From the NCBI GenBank assembly GCA_001295775.1, contig LJIA01000001.1, positions 310,001 through 374,000 of the forward strand: a stretch of 64,000 nucleotides of DNA. Reading direction: 5' to 3'. Origin of the DNA: a beta proteobacterium AAP99. GTDB lineage: Bacteria > Pseudomonadota > Gammaproteobacteria > Burkholderiales > Burkholderiaceae_C. This document shows positions 46,642 through 54,308 of this stretch, piece by piece. A program made the translations under genes and the position numbers. Each line of letters starts with the position of its first letter. Position 1 is the stretch's first letter. Under the pieces are notes generated by a model. The model did not search any database. It was not told where the DNA came from and saw only the letters and a list, made by a program, of their open reading frames with translations.

Positions 46642-47067
46642 ATGCTCCGCTTCGACATCCCCCGCGTCTGGTCCAACGTCATCCGTTGGGAGGCCTTCAT
46701 CACCTTCGCGCTGTGCTGGGTGGCGCTGTTCGTCACGCCCTGGGTGCTCGCGATTCTCGTGGCGCAGGGTTTCGTGCGTGGCTTCTTCGGGCACCACCGC
46801 TGCCCCTCGCACGGGCTCTGGAAGCGCGTGTTCACCGCGCAGGGCTGGGCCGGCAAGCAGGAGGACGCGGGCGCCAAGATGTTTGCGAACAAGATCCTGT
46901 TTCTGGCCAGCAGCGTGGCGTTCACGCTTTTTCTGGCCGGCAGCAGCCTCTGGAAGGTGCCCACCAGCCTGCTGATCGGCTTCTCCTTCCTGGAGTGGGC
47001 GCTGTCCTTCTGCGCCGCCTGCTGGGTCTACGGCGCCTGGTACCGGCGCTTTCCGCCGGCGGCTTGA
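46642..47067 (+). CDS. DUF4395-like integral membrane protein
   Basis: A 141-aa membrane protein with four hydrophobic segments: FALCWVALFVTPWVLAILVA, NKILFLASSVAFTLFLA, LLIGFSFLEWALSFC and a terminal CWVYGAWYRR. It carries the loop motif GFVRGFFGHHRCPSHGLWKR between helices 1 and 2. The pattern suits the DUF4395 family, although the usual leading Asp-Pro-Arg segment is not obvious. It is bracketed by inverted ends of the dispersed repeat (46366 and 47214). Function unknown. Confidence 0.6.
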   Translation: MLRFDIPRVWSNVIRWEAFITFALCWVALFVTPWVLAILVAQGFVRGFFGHHRCPSHGLWKRVFTAQGWAGKQEDAGAKMFANKILFLASSVAFTLFLAGSSLWKVPTSLLIGFSFLEWALSFCAACWVYGAWYRRFPPAA

Positions 47068-47149
47068 GCGGCCCGCTGCGGGGTGGCACCGGGGGCGAGA
47101 CGCTCGGTGTCCCGCACGCCGCGCAGGCCGTTCACCGGCCTGACGGCAT

Positions 47150-47268
47150 TTTTTTTGGCCGAAATAAATTTTTTTCGGGTACTTGTATGCTGTCAGATGC
47201 CCGAAGATTGGCTTCAGACAAGCGAAAAGTGCCAAATGAGCTATCTTTTATTTTTTGGCCGAAAATAA
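47150..47268. repeat. AT-rich block with two direct repeats about 100 bp apart
   Basis: ATTTTTTGGCCGAAATAAA at 47150-47168 recurs, with a single extra A, at 47250-47269. Both sit in a strikingly AT-rich island between GC-rich genes. Repeat end copy G lies between them. Confidence 0.75.
47214..47233. repeat. Dispersed-repeat end, copy G
   Basis: CAGACAAGCGAAAAGTGCC, in forward orientation. Its reverse complement matches copy F (46366-46388) at most positions over about 20 bp. Confidence 0.55.
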
Positions 47269-47274
47269 AATATT

Positions 47275-48219
47275 TCACGAGCGTGCCGGCCGTGCCACCA
47301 GCGCCACACCGGCGCAGGTGATGGCCATGCCCAGCACGCTCAGGCCGGAGGGCAGCAGGCCGAACAGTGCCCACTCCGCCAGCACGGCCACCACCGGCGT
47401 CAGATAGATCATGCTGGTGGCACGCGTAGCCTGGCCGCGGCGCATCAGGATGTAGAGCGCGTTCACCGCCAGGATGGACGCGCCGATCACCAGGAACACG
47501 ATCGCGCCCACCAGCGGCCAGCTCCAGCGCACCGCAAAGCCCTCAAAGTGCAGGGCCAGCGGCGCGAGCACGATCAGCGAGGCCGCGAACTGGATCATGC
47601 TGCTGGCGCGCAGATCCACCTGGGGCGCAAAGCGCTTCTGGTACAGCGCGCCGAGCGTGATGCCCAGCAGCCCCACACTGGCGGCGGCCAATGCCGGCAG
47701 GCTCATGGTGCGCGCATCCAGCTTGTGCCAGACCACCAGCACCACACCGGCCAGCCCCAGCACCACGCCGAGCCACTGCTCGCGCCGCAAGTGTTCATGC
47801 ATGAAGCCCTTCGCAATCAGTGCCGTGAGCAGGGGCTGCGTGGCCAGCAGCAGCGCGGTGATGCCGGCCGACAGGCCGAAGTACTGCGAGTAATGGCTGC
47901 CACCGAGGTTGATGGCATGCACGCCCAGCCCGGCCACCGCCACATGCAGCCAGGCCGTGGGCGTGGCCGGCCAGACGATGCTGCGCCAGCCACCCGCGCT
48001 GCGCGCCACCCAGGCCATCCAGAGCGCCACACACGCCATGCCGAAGACGTAGCGCAGCGAGAGAAACGTGAACGGCGCCGTGTACTGCAGGGCGATCTTG
48101 GTGGCCAAAAAGCCGGCACCCCACACCAGCACGAAGTACCAGACCAGCAGGGCTGATGGCAAGCCGGCGGCGGGCGGAGGGCTGGGCGGTGTGCTCGGTG
48201 TGGCGGAAGGCTGGGTCAA
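47275..48219 (-). CDS. EamA/DMT-family transporter
   Basis: A ten-helix drug/metabolite transporter of 314 aa. Two EamA halves are seen: the first from LVWYFVLVWGAGFLATKIAL to LGLAGVVLVVWH, the second from AAASVGLLGITLGALYQKRF to GMAITCAGVALVARP. There is no ATG in the N-terminal region; a TTG at 48219 gives the usual length, and a TTG at 48312 would add 31 low-complexity residues. Either way initiation is weak. Substrate unknown (amino-acid or metabolite export is typical). The stop adjoins the AT-rich block at 47150-47268. Confidence 0.85.
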   Translation of the reverse strand: MTQPSATPSTPPSPPPAAGLPSALLVWYFVLVWGAGFLATKIALQYTAPFTFLSLRYVFGMACVALWMAWVARSAGGWRSIVWPATPTAWLHVAVAGLGVHAINLGGSHYSQYFGLSAGITALLLATQPLLTALIAKGFMHEHLRREQWLGVVLGLAGVVLVVWHKLDARTMSLPALAAASVGLLGITLGALYQKRFAPQVDLRASSMIQFAASLIVLAPLALHFEGFAVRWSWPLVGAIVFLVIGASILAVNALYILMRRGQATRATSMIYLTPVVAVLAEWALFGLLPSGLSVLGMAITCAGVALVARPARS

Positions 48220-48695
48220 GGCGAGCAGGGGGCCGATGGGCGCGTTGCGAGGCAGAGCGGGGCAAAGGCGTGGCGCGCGCCGCTCAAGCGATGCTGATTC
48301 TGCACGTGCCAACGCTCACCCGGAAGCGGACTGCCTGCCGCTGAGACACGGTCTCCTGGGCCGGTTGGGGTCTGAGTCGGTGGAAGCGGCCGGCGTCCGC
48401 GGCCAGTCGCCCAATACGCAGCGCGCGATACGCCGCGCCCGACACGCAGTGCCCGACACGCCGCGCGGCGTACCCGGACACGTCGGGAAACCTGCGTTCG
48501 CGTGGTTCACGGGAAGTTTCACTTTCGGCAATAAACGAACAAGCGAGGCCGCATAGGATCGGTTCGGGCGAGCACGAACATGAGCGCGGGCACTGGGGAT
48601 CCTTTGGTGCTCGCAGCGCCCCGGCAGTGCGGCCGGATGCTGGCTAGAGCCGGCAGCCGGCGATGCACCGACCGACAACAACCGGAGGAACACCC
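48220..48695. other. Intergenic region between EamA and OmpA-like genes
   Basis: 476 bp (383 bp if the EamA start is 48312). It includes the 14-bp tandem array at 48414-48469 and, closer to the OmpA-like gene, a lower-GC stretch (48490-48560) that probably holds its promoter; I see no well-matched boxes. Confidence 0.5.
48414..48469. repeat. Imperfect tandem array, 4 x 14 bp
   Basis: Units ATACGCAGCGCGCG, ATACGCCGCGCCCG, ACACGCAGTGCCCG and ACACGCCGCGCGGC follow without gaps. Too short and irregular for CRISPR. Confidence 0.85.
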
Positions 48696-49805
48696 ATGAC
48701 GATCCGCAGACCGCCCGCCGCCCTGGCGGTGGCCCTGGCACTGGCCGCCATCGGCCAGCAGGCTCACGGCCAAAGCATGAGCAACCCGCCCCCGCCCGAC
48801 TGGTACATCCTGCCCAACATCAGCGTGCTCGATCCCGACAGCAAGTGGGCGGCCGACAAGACCGGCTACGGCGGCGGCTTGAAGGCGGGCATCCCGCTGT
48901 CGCCCAATCTGGATCTGCAGCTCGGCGCGAACTATGCCCGCAGCAAGGACGGCAACGACAAATACAACCAGACCCTGCTTGGTGCGGACGTGCTCTACCT
49001 CTTCGGCCAGAGCCGCCTGCGGCCCTTCGTGCTGGGCGGCATCGGTGCCGAGCGTGACAAGCTCAGCCTCGCGCCCGGCGTGGGGCTGCCCGCGGGCCTG
49101 AACCGCAGCAAGACCAGCCCGTACATCAACGCCGGTCTGGGCGTGCAGTACCGCTTCACGGACAACCTGGGCCTGCAGGCCGACATTCGCCGTGTTGAAG
49201 GCTTCATCCGCGAAAACAGCACCTTCGGTTTCCGCCGCAGCGGCAACAACTACTTCAATCTGGCGCTGATGTACGCGTTTGGTGGCCCGCCGCCCGCACC
49301 GGCGCCTGTGGCGCGCGTGGCGCCGCCACCCCCGCCGCCACCGCCGCCTGTGATGGCCCCGCCACCTCCGCCGCCGCCGCCCGTCGCGCCGCCACCCCCG
49401 CCGCCTCCGCCCGCGCCGCCCGTTGTGGAGAAGATCACCATGTCCGCCACGGAACTGTTCGGCTTCGACTCCGCGGTCCTCAAGGCGGGCCAGCCTCGGT
49501 TGGACGACTTCGCCCGCACCCTGGTGGCCAACCCCACGGTGACCAATGTGCTGATCACCGGCCATACGGACCGGCTGGGCAGCGCGGCGCACAACCGCAA
49601 GCTCTCGCAGCAGCGCGCCGACGCCGTGAAGGCCTATCTGGTCAAGCAGGGCGTGGCCGCCAACCGCCTGCGTGCCGAAGGCCGCGGCGCGGCCGATCCG
49701 GTGACCAAGGGCTGCAACCAGAAGAGCAGGCAGCAACTCATCACCTGCCTGGCGCCTGATCGGCGGGTCGAGATCGAGCAGGTGACCGTGGAGAGGCGCC
49801 GCTGA
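48696..49805 (+). CDS. OmpA-family outer-membrane protein with polyproline linker
   Basis: A 369-aa protein. A signal peptide ends near QQAHG|QSM. The N-terminal half is an eight-stranded barrel (YGGGLKAGIPLSPNLDLQLG, then NYFNLALMYAFGG). A linker of three long proline runs follows (CCG/CCC codons, about 49310-49425). The C-terminal OmpA domain binds peptidoglycan: LFGFDSAVLKAGQPRLDD, then LITGHTDRLGS with AHNRKLSQQRADAVKAYLV. ATG 48696 follows GGAGGAAC. A bidirectional terminator lies behind. Confidence 0.92.
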   Translation: MTIRRPPAALAVALALAAIGQQAHGQSMSNPPPPDWYILPNISVLDPDSKWAADKTGYGGGLKAGIPLSPNLDLQLGANYARSKDGNDKYNQTLLGADVLYLFGQSRLRPFVLGGIGAERDKLSLAPGVGLPAGLNRSKTSPYINAGLGVQYRFTDNLGLQADIRRVEGFIRENSTFGFRRSGNNYFNLALMYAFGGPPPAPAPVARVAPPPPPPPPPVMAPPPPPPPPVAPPPPPPPPAPPVVEKITMSATELFGFDSAVLKAGQPRLDDFARTLVANPTVTNVLITGHTDRLGSAAHNRKLSQQRADAVKAYLVKQGVAANRLRAEGRGAADPVTKGCNQKSRQQLITCLAPDRRVEIEQVTVERRR

Positions 49806-49827
49806 TTTTCGGACCACGGTTTGAAAC

Positions 49828-49858
49828 GAAAAGGCTCCTCAGTCGCGGGGGCCTTTTC
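49828..49858. terminator. Bidirectional terminator between ompA-like and smpB genes
   Basis: GAAAAGGCTCC / GGGGGCCTTTTC, with A- and T-runs on both sides, between two convergent genes. Confidence 0.8.
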
Positions 49859-49872
49859 ATGTGCCTGTGCGT

Positions 49873-50349
49873 TCAACGCGAGTTCTGCTTCAGCAGGCGC
49901 TGCTTCTCGCGGTTCCAGTCTTTTTCCTTCGCCGCGTCACGCTTGTCGTGCAGCTGCTTGCCCTTGGCCAGGCCGATCTCCAGCTTGATGCGCCCGGCCT
50001 TGAAGTGCATGTCCAGCGGCACCAGGGTGTAGCCGGCGCGCTCCACCTTGCCGATGAGCTTGCGGATCTCCTCGGCGCGCAGCAGCAGCTTGCGCGTGCG
50101 CGTGGGCTCGGGCTTCACGTGCGTGGAGGTGGTCTTCAGCGGGCTGATGTTCGCGTTGAGCAGGTACAGCTCGGCATCGCGCACGATCACGTAGCCTTCC
50201 TTGATCGTGACCTGCCCGGCGCGGATGGCCTTGACCTCCCAGCCCTCCAGGACGATGCCGGCCTCGTACTTCTCTTCGATGAAGTACTCGTGCCCGGCCT
50301 TGCGGTTGTTGATGATGCTCACGGTGCGGTCTCTACAATCCTGCGCCAT
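49873..50349 (-). CDS. smpB: SsrA-binding protein SmpB
   Basis: Binds tmRNA and carries it to stalled ribosomes in trans-translation; 158 aa. Family stretches are evident: [52 protein letters not shown] and the basic C-terminal tail ending [17 protein letters not shown] 50349 is supported by the divergent gap of only 26 bp to ratA. The tmRNA gene itself is not in the window. Confidence 0.97.
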   Translation of the reverse strand: MAQDCRDRTVSIINNRKAGHEYFIEEKYEAGIVLEGWEVKAIRAGQVTIKEGYVIVRDAELYLLNANISPLKTTSTHVKPEPTRTRKLLLRAEEIRKLIGKVERAGYTLVPLDMHFKAGRIKLEIGLAKGKQLHDKRDAAKEKDWNREKQRLLKQNSR

Positions 50350-50375
50350 TCTATTGACTGCACCAGTTGGGTCTC

Positions 50376-50816
50376 GTGCCTCAGGTTTCCAAGTCCGTCC
50401 TTCTGCCGTATTCGCCGGCCCAGATGTATGCCCTGGTCGAAGGCATCGAGTCCTATCCGGAATTCCTGCCGTGGTGCGCCGCGAGCCGCGTGCATCGCCG
50501 CACCGAGGCGGAGACCGAGGCCACCATCGAGCTGGCCTTCAAGGGCGTGCGCCAGTCCTTCACCACGGTCAATGCGAACCAGGCACCGACCGAGATCCGG
50601 CTCGCACTGAAGGATGGTCCCTTCAGCCGCCTGCAGGGGCAGTGGCGCTTCATCGCACTGGGCGATGCAGGCTGCAAGGTCAGCTTCGAGCTGCAGTACG
50701 ACTTCGCCTCCCGCGCGGTGGCCGCGCTGATCGGCTCGGCCTTCGAGAAGATCACCGCCACGCTGCTCGATGCCTTCGTGACCCGCGCCGACTCGGTCTA
50801 CGGCAGCGCGGCATGA
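50376..50816 (+). CDS. ratA: RatA-like START-domain protein (ribosome association toxin / coenzyme Q-binding family)
   Basis: A 146-aa polyketide-cyclase/START-fold protein. [20 protein letters not shown] and [19 protein letters not shown] are the family N-terminus, and [19 protein letters not shown]-like sequence closes it ([15 protein letters not shown]). GTG 50376 is chosen because the orthologues begin MPQV; a TTG at 50367 adds three residues. Position next to smpB, divergent, with rnfH downstream, is the conserved proteobacterial arrangement. E. coli RatA was reported to block 50S-30S association, while the eukaryotic Coq10 relative binds ubiquinone. Confidence 0.9.
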   Translation: MPQVSKSVLLPYSPAQMYALVEGIESYPEFLPWCAASRVHRRTEAETEATIELAFKGVRQSFTTVNANQAPTEIRLALKDGPFSRLQGQWRFIALGDAGCKVSFELQYDFASRAVAALIGSAFEKITATLLDAFVTRADSVYGSAA

Positions 50817-50826
50817 AAGCGCCCGA

Positions 50827-51132
50827 ATGATCCGCATCGAGATCGCCGTGCTGGACGCGGGCGTCGTGCGCTGCCGCACGCTCGATCTGCCCGCGGGCAG
50901 CACCGTGCAGGAGGCGCTTGTCGCGGCCGGCATCGATGCGCAGGGCAGGGGGCTCGCGGTGTTCGGCCACGCGGTCCCGGCGGAGCGGGTGTTGCGAAGC
51001 GGCGAGCGCATCGAAGTGCTGGGGCCGCTCACGGCCGACCCGAAGCTTGCGCGCATGCAGCGCGTGCAGCGCAGCCGCGAGGCGCAGCAGGCCAAGCGTG
51101 ATGCGGCACGGCGTGTAACGCAGCGGGGCTGA
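50827..51132 (+). CDS. rnfH: RnfH-family ubiquitin-like protein
   Basis: A 101-aa beta-grasp protein. GSTVQEALVAAGI and GLAVFGHAVPAERVLRSGER followed by IEVLGPLTADPK are the family's conserved core. The C-terminal 25 residues are basic and helical. It follows ratA by 10 bp. The function of RnfH is unknown; it pairs with ratA across Proteobacteria and is sometimes called the RatB antitoxin-like partner. Confidence 0.92.
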   Translation: MIRIEIAVLDAGVVRCRTLDLPAGSTVQEALVAAGIDAQGRGLAVFGHAVPAERVLRSGERIEVLGPLTADPKLARMQRVQRSREAQQAKRDAARRVTQRG

Positions 51133-51148
51133 AGCGGGCAGGCAAATG

Positions 51149-51175
51149 AAAAGGGCAGCCGCGTGGCTGCCCTTT
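51149..51175. terminator. Terminator shared by rnfH and the DUF4124 gene
   Basis: AAAAGGGCAGCC-GCGT-GGCTGCCCTTTG between convergent genes, with an A-run on the left and T-run on the right. Confidence 0.8.
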
Positions 51176-51192
51176 GTGCGATCTGCGATGGC

Positions 51193-51912
51193 TCAGTTGC
51201 AGGTTTTGGCCACGGCGTCTCGCAGTTGCGCCACACGGGCTGCACGCTGAGCGTCGTCAAGGAAGACCCGCTCACCCTTGGCGTCCGTCGTGGCCACTCG
51301 CTGACCGCTCTCGAGATTGCGTAGCGCCTCGCGGTTTTGGTTGCAGGCTTGCGCCTTGCGGTCGGCTTCGGCCTTGGCCTTGGCTGCCTTTTCCTCAGCT
51401 TCTCGTGCGTCCTTCTGGCGCTTCTGGAAAGCCTCTTCAGGCGTCAGAGGCTTCTCTGCGGGTTTGGCGTCCTTGGCGGCCGCAGGGCTTGCGGCCTTGG
51501 CGTCCTTGGTGGCCGCAGCAGCCTTGGCATCCGGCGTAGGCGGCGTGCCCGAGGTGCCATCGGTGTAGACCACGCCGCGGCTGGTGCTGCCGCGCTGCGG
51601 CGCAGCAGCTGCTGGCGCCTGCGAGGCGGCGGGTGCGACCGGCGAGGTCGCCGAAGGCGTGCTGTTGCGGGGGCCACTCATGTCGGGCTTCGGCATGTCG
51701 GTGCGGGGTGCCTGCGGCTTGTTGGTCGTGAACCCAGGCCCCTTGATGATGTCGGAGTCCTTCGTGCCGGGCGGAGGCGGCTGGTCAGAGAACACCATCC
51801 GGCCTTGGGCGTCGCGGTACTGCCACTGGGCATGGGCCGCAGCAGTGCCGAGCACGAGGCTCAGGGCAAGCGTGGCGCGCGCGATGTGGGCAAGCGAATT
51901 GGGCAACAGCAT
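51193..51912 (-). CDS. DUF4124-domain exported protein
   Basis: A 239-aa periplasmic or envelope protein. A signal peptide ends near GTAAAHA|QWQ. The mature N-terminus is a DUF4124 domain, WQYRDAQGRMVFSDQPPPPG. A long Ala/Pro/Lys-rich linker leads to a C-terminal coiled-coil of alternating Lys/Glu/Ala (QKRQKDAREAEEKAAKAKAE) and a terminal cysteine pair (KAQACNQNRE and AKTCN). DUF4124 proteins next to guaB are typical for Burkholderiales; function unknown. The start at 51912 leaves a 91-bp divergent gap to guaB. Confidence 0.85.
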   Translation of the reverse strand: MLLPNSLAHIARATLALSLVLGTAAAHAQWQYRDAQGRMVFSDQPPPPGTKDSDIIKGPGFTTNKPQAPRTDMPKPDMSGPRNSTPSATSPVAPAASQAPAAAAPQRGSTSRGVVYTDGTSGTPPTPDAKAAAATKDAKAASPAAAKDAKPAEKPLTPEEAFQKRQKDAREAEEKAAKAKAEADRKAQACNQNREALRNLESGQRVATTDAKGERVFLDDAQRAARVAQLRDAVAKTCN

Positions 51913-51948
51913 GGTTCTGGCTCCAGAGAATCCCTTGAGTGTATGCCT

Positions 51949-51977
51949 CTGATGCAAGTTATGCACGCGCGTATAAT
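51949..51977 (+). promoter_or_regulatory. Promoter of the guaB operon
   Basis: A perfect TATAAT (51972-51977) lies 27 bp before the guaB start. The -35 position (51949-51954, CTGATG) is weak, so activation or an extended -10 may matter. The transcript would have a short leader of about 20 nt. Confidence 0.6.
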
Positions 51978-52003
51978 CGTTTTTTGCGTCTGGAGGTAAT
52001 CCC

Positions 52004-53473
52004 ATGCGGCTCACCAAGAAGGCACTGACCTTCGATGATGTGCTTCTAACGCCGGCGTTCTCGGCCGTCCTTCCCAAAGACACCTCGCTCGCCACGCGCA
52101 TCTCGCGCAACATCTCCCTGAATATCCCGCTCGTGTCCGCCGCCATGGATACGGTCACCGAGGCGCGCCTCGCGATTGCGCTGGCTCAGGAAGGTGGCAT
52201 CGGCATCATCCACAAGAATCTCACGGTCGAGCAGCAGGCTCGCGAGGTTGCGAAGGTCAAGCGCCACGAAGCCGGCGTGCTTCGCGACCCGATCACCGTC
52301 ACGCCGGACATGCGCATCCGCGACGTGCTGGACCTGATCCGCACGCACGGGTTCTCCGGTTTTCCGGTGCTGCATGGCAAGCAGGTGGTGGGCATCATCA
52401 CCAACCGTGACCTGCGCTTTGAGGAGAACCTGGACGCCAAGGTCTCGGAGAAGATGACGCCGAAGGAGCGCCTGGTCACTGTGAAGGAAGGCGCCACGCT
52501 TGAGGAAGCCAAGCGCCTGCTGAACAAGCACCGTCTAGAGCGCGTGCTGGTGGTCAACGAGGCCTTCGAGCTGCGTGGCCTGATCACGGTCAAGGACATT
52601 CAGAAGGCCACCGAGCATCCGCTGGCGGCCAAGGACGAGCACGGCAAGCTGCGTGCAGGTGCTGCCGTGGGCGTGGGCCCGGGCACCGAGGAGCGCGTCG
52701 AAGCGCTGGCCCGCGCCGGAGTGGATGTGATCGTGGTCGATACCGCCCATGGCCACAGCCAGGGCGTTCTGGATCGCGTGCGCTGGGTCAAGAAGAACTT
52801 CCCCGGTGTGGACGTGATCGGCGGCAACATTGCCACGGCGGCTGCAGCACGGGCGCTGGCGGACGCTGGCGCCGACGCTGTCAAGGTCGGCATCGGCCCC
52901 GGTTCAATTTGCACCACGCGCATCGTGGCCGGCGTGGGCGTGCCGCAGATCACCGCCATTTCGGACGTGGCCGAAGCGCTCAAGGGCACGGGCGTGCCGC
53001 TGATCGCCGACGGCGGCATCCGCTACTCCGGTGATATCGCCAAGGCGCTGGCTGCGGGCGCGCACTGCGTGATGATGGGCGGCATGTTCGCCGGCACGGA
53101 AGAAGCACCCGGCGAGACCATCCTCTATCAGGGCCGCACCTACAAGAGCTACCGCGGCATGGGCAGCCTTGGCGCCATGCAGCAGGGCTCTGCGGATCGC
53201 TACTTCCAGGACAACGCCGGAAGCAACCCCAACACGGCCAAGCTGGTGCCGGAGGGCATCGAAGGCCAGGTGCCGTACAAGGGTTCGGTGGTGCAGATCA
53301 TCTTCCAGATGGCTGGCGGCATCCGTGCGTCAATGCACTACTGCGGCTGCGCCACGGTGGAAGAGATGCGGACCAAGGCGGAATTCGTGGAGATCACCTC
53401 GGCGGGCATGCGCGAAAGCCATGTGCATGACGTGCAGATCACCAAGGAAGCGCCCAACTATCGGGTCGAGTAA
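52004..53473 (+). CDS. guaB: IMP dehydrogenase
   Basis: Oxidises IMP to XMP with NAD+, the first committed step to GMP; 489 aa tetramer. N-terminal barrel beginning [17 protein letters not shown]; a CBS-domain pair (about residues 95-205: [19 protein letters not shown], then [20 protein letters not shown]); catalytic loop with Cys303 in [16 protein letters not shown]; flap and C-terminus with [12 protein letters not shown] strong RBS (TGGAGG) precedes ATG 52004. It is the first gene of guaB-amn-guaA-(small)-tadA-ldcA. Confidence 0.98.
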   Translation: MRLTKKALTFDDVLLTPAFSAVLPKDTSLATRISRNISLNIPLVSAAMDTVTEARLAIALAQEGGIGIIHKNLTVEQQAREVAKVKRHEAGVLRDPITVTPDMRIRDVLDLIRTHGFSGFPVLHGKQVVGIITNRDLRFEENLDAKVSEKMTPKERLVTVKEGATLEEAKRLLNKHRLERVLVVNEAFELRGLITVKDIQKATEHPLAAKDEHGKLRAGAAVGVGPGTEERVEALARAGVDVIVVDTAHGHSQGVLDRVRWVKKNFPGVDVIGGNIATAAAARALADAGADAVKVGIGPGSICTTRIVAGVGVPQITAISDVAEALKGTGVPLIADGGIRYSGDIAKALAAGAHCVMMGGMFAGTEEAPGETILYQGRTYKSYRGMGSLGAMQQGSADRYFQDNAGSNPNTAKLVPEGIEGQVPYKGSVVQIIFQMAGGIRASMHYCGCATVEEMRTKAEFVEITSAGMRESHVHDVQITKEAPNYRVE

Positions 53474-53485
53474 GCACGAGCGATT

Positions 53486-53505
53486 CGGCGACCTGCGGGT
53501 CGCCG
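53486..53505 (+). terminator. Hairpin between guaB and AMP nucleosidase genes
   Basis: CGGCGACC-TGCG-GGTCGCCG, an 8-bp perfect stem followed by a weak AGTTGTTTTG. It may attenuate transcription into the downstream genes rather than fully terminate. Confidence 0.45.
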
Positions 53506-53528
53506 AGTTGTTTTGAGCGGAGCCTCTT

Positions 53529-54302
53529 GTGAAGACCAAGCTCGAAATCGCCAAGAACTGGCTGCCGCGCTATACCGGCATGCCGCTGGAGCGCTTCGGT
53601 CGCCAGATCCTGATCACCAACTTTGCCGACTATGTGCGTCGCTTTGCCGAGCGCTTCGATTGCGACATCTACGGCGAGGGCCGGCCGATGCAGGCCGCAA
53701 CCAACAGCCAGGGCCTGACGATCGTGAACTACGGCATCGGCAGTGCCAATGCCGCGACGATCATGGATCTGCTGATCGCTGCCAAGCCGCATGGCGTGCT
53801 GTTTTTGGGCAAGTGCGGCGGGTTGAAGCACTCGACGGACATTGGCCACTTCGTGCTGCCCATGGCTGCCATCCGCGGGGAGGGCACGAGCAACGACTAC
53901 TTCCCGCCCGAGGTGCCAGCCATGCCCAGCTTCAAGCTGCACAAGTTCGTCAGCGACAAGATCGTGGCGCGCGAGCTGGAGTACCGCACGGGCGTGGTCT
54001 ACACCACCAATCGGCGGCTCTGGGAACACGACAAGGCCTTTCTCAAGCGCCTGAAGGCGCTGCGGGCGCTCGCCATCGACATGGAAACCGCCACGGTGTT
54101 CATGGTCGGCCACTACAACCAGATCGCGCGGGGCGCGTTGCTGCTCGTCAGCGATGTGCCTACTACGCCCGAGGGCGTGAAGACCGAAGCCTCCGACAAG
54201 AAGGTCTCCCAGAAGTGGGTCAATACCCATCTGGACATCGGCATCGAAGCCATGACCGAGATCGGCAAGCGCGGCGAAAAGATCAAGCACTTCACCTATT
54301 GA
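53529..54302 (+). CDS. amn: AMP nucleosidase, short (Bacteroidetes-like) form
   Basis: Hydrolyses AMP to adenine and ribose 5-phosphate. At 257 aa it contains only the nucleoside-phosphorylase-fold catalytic domain; the roughly 220-residue N-terminal domain of E. coli Amn is missing. Recognised by FLGKCGGLKHSTDIGHFVLP, AAIRGEGTSNDYFPPEVPA, TTNRRLWEHDKAF, AIDMETATVFMVG (substrate-binding Met-Glu) and LLVSDVPTTPEGVKTE with the catalytic Asp. The wording is strikingly close to the short nucleosidases of Bacteroidetes, from memory. It starts with GTG 53529 and ends 6 bp before guaA, so it belongs to the GMP operon. Its presence here suggests diversion of AMP toward guanine nucleotides via adenine salvage. 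Confidence 0.88.
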   Translation: MKTKLEIAKNWLPRYTGMPLERFGRQILITNFADYVRRFAERFDCDIYGEGRPMQAATNSQGLTIVNYGIGSANAATIMDLLIAAKPHGVLFLGKCGGLKHSTDIGHFVLPMAAIRGEGTSNDYFPPEVPAMPSFKLHKFVSDKIVARELEYRTGVVYTTNRRLWEHDKAFLKRLKALRALAIDMETATVFMVGHYNQIARGALLLVSDVPTTPEGVKTEASDKKVSQKWVNTHLDIGIEAMTEIGKRGEKIKHFTY

Positions 54303-54308
54303 GTTCTC

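Noticed and set aside
48414-48469. CRISPR-like array
   Set aside because: The units are contiguous 14-mers without spacers.
51115-51140. Third ECF promoter (GTAACG near the rnfH stop)
   Set aside because: The tetramer CGAA is missing at the 16-bp spacing, and the site lies inside the end of rnfH.
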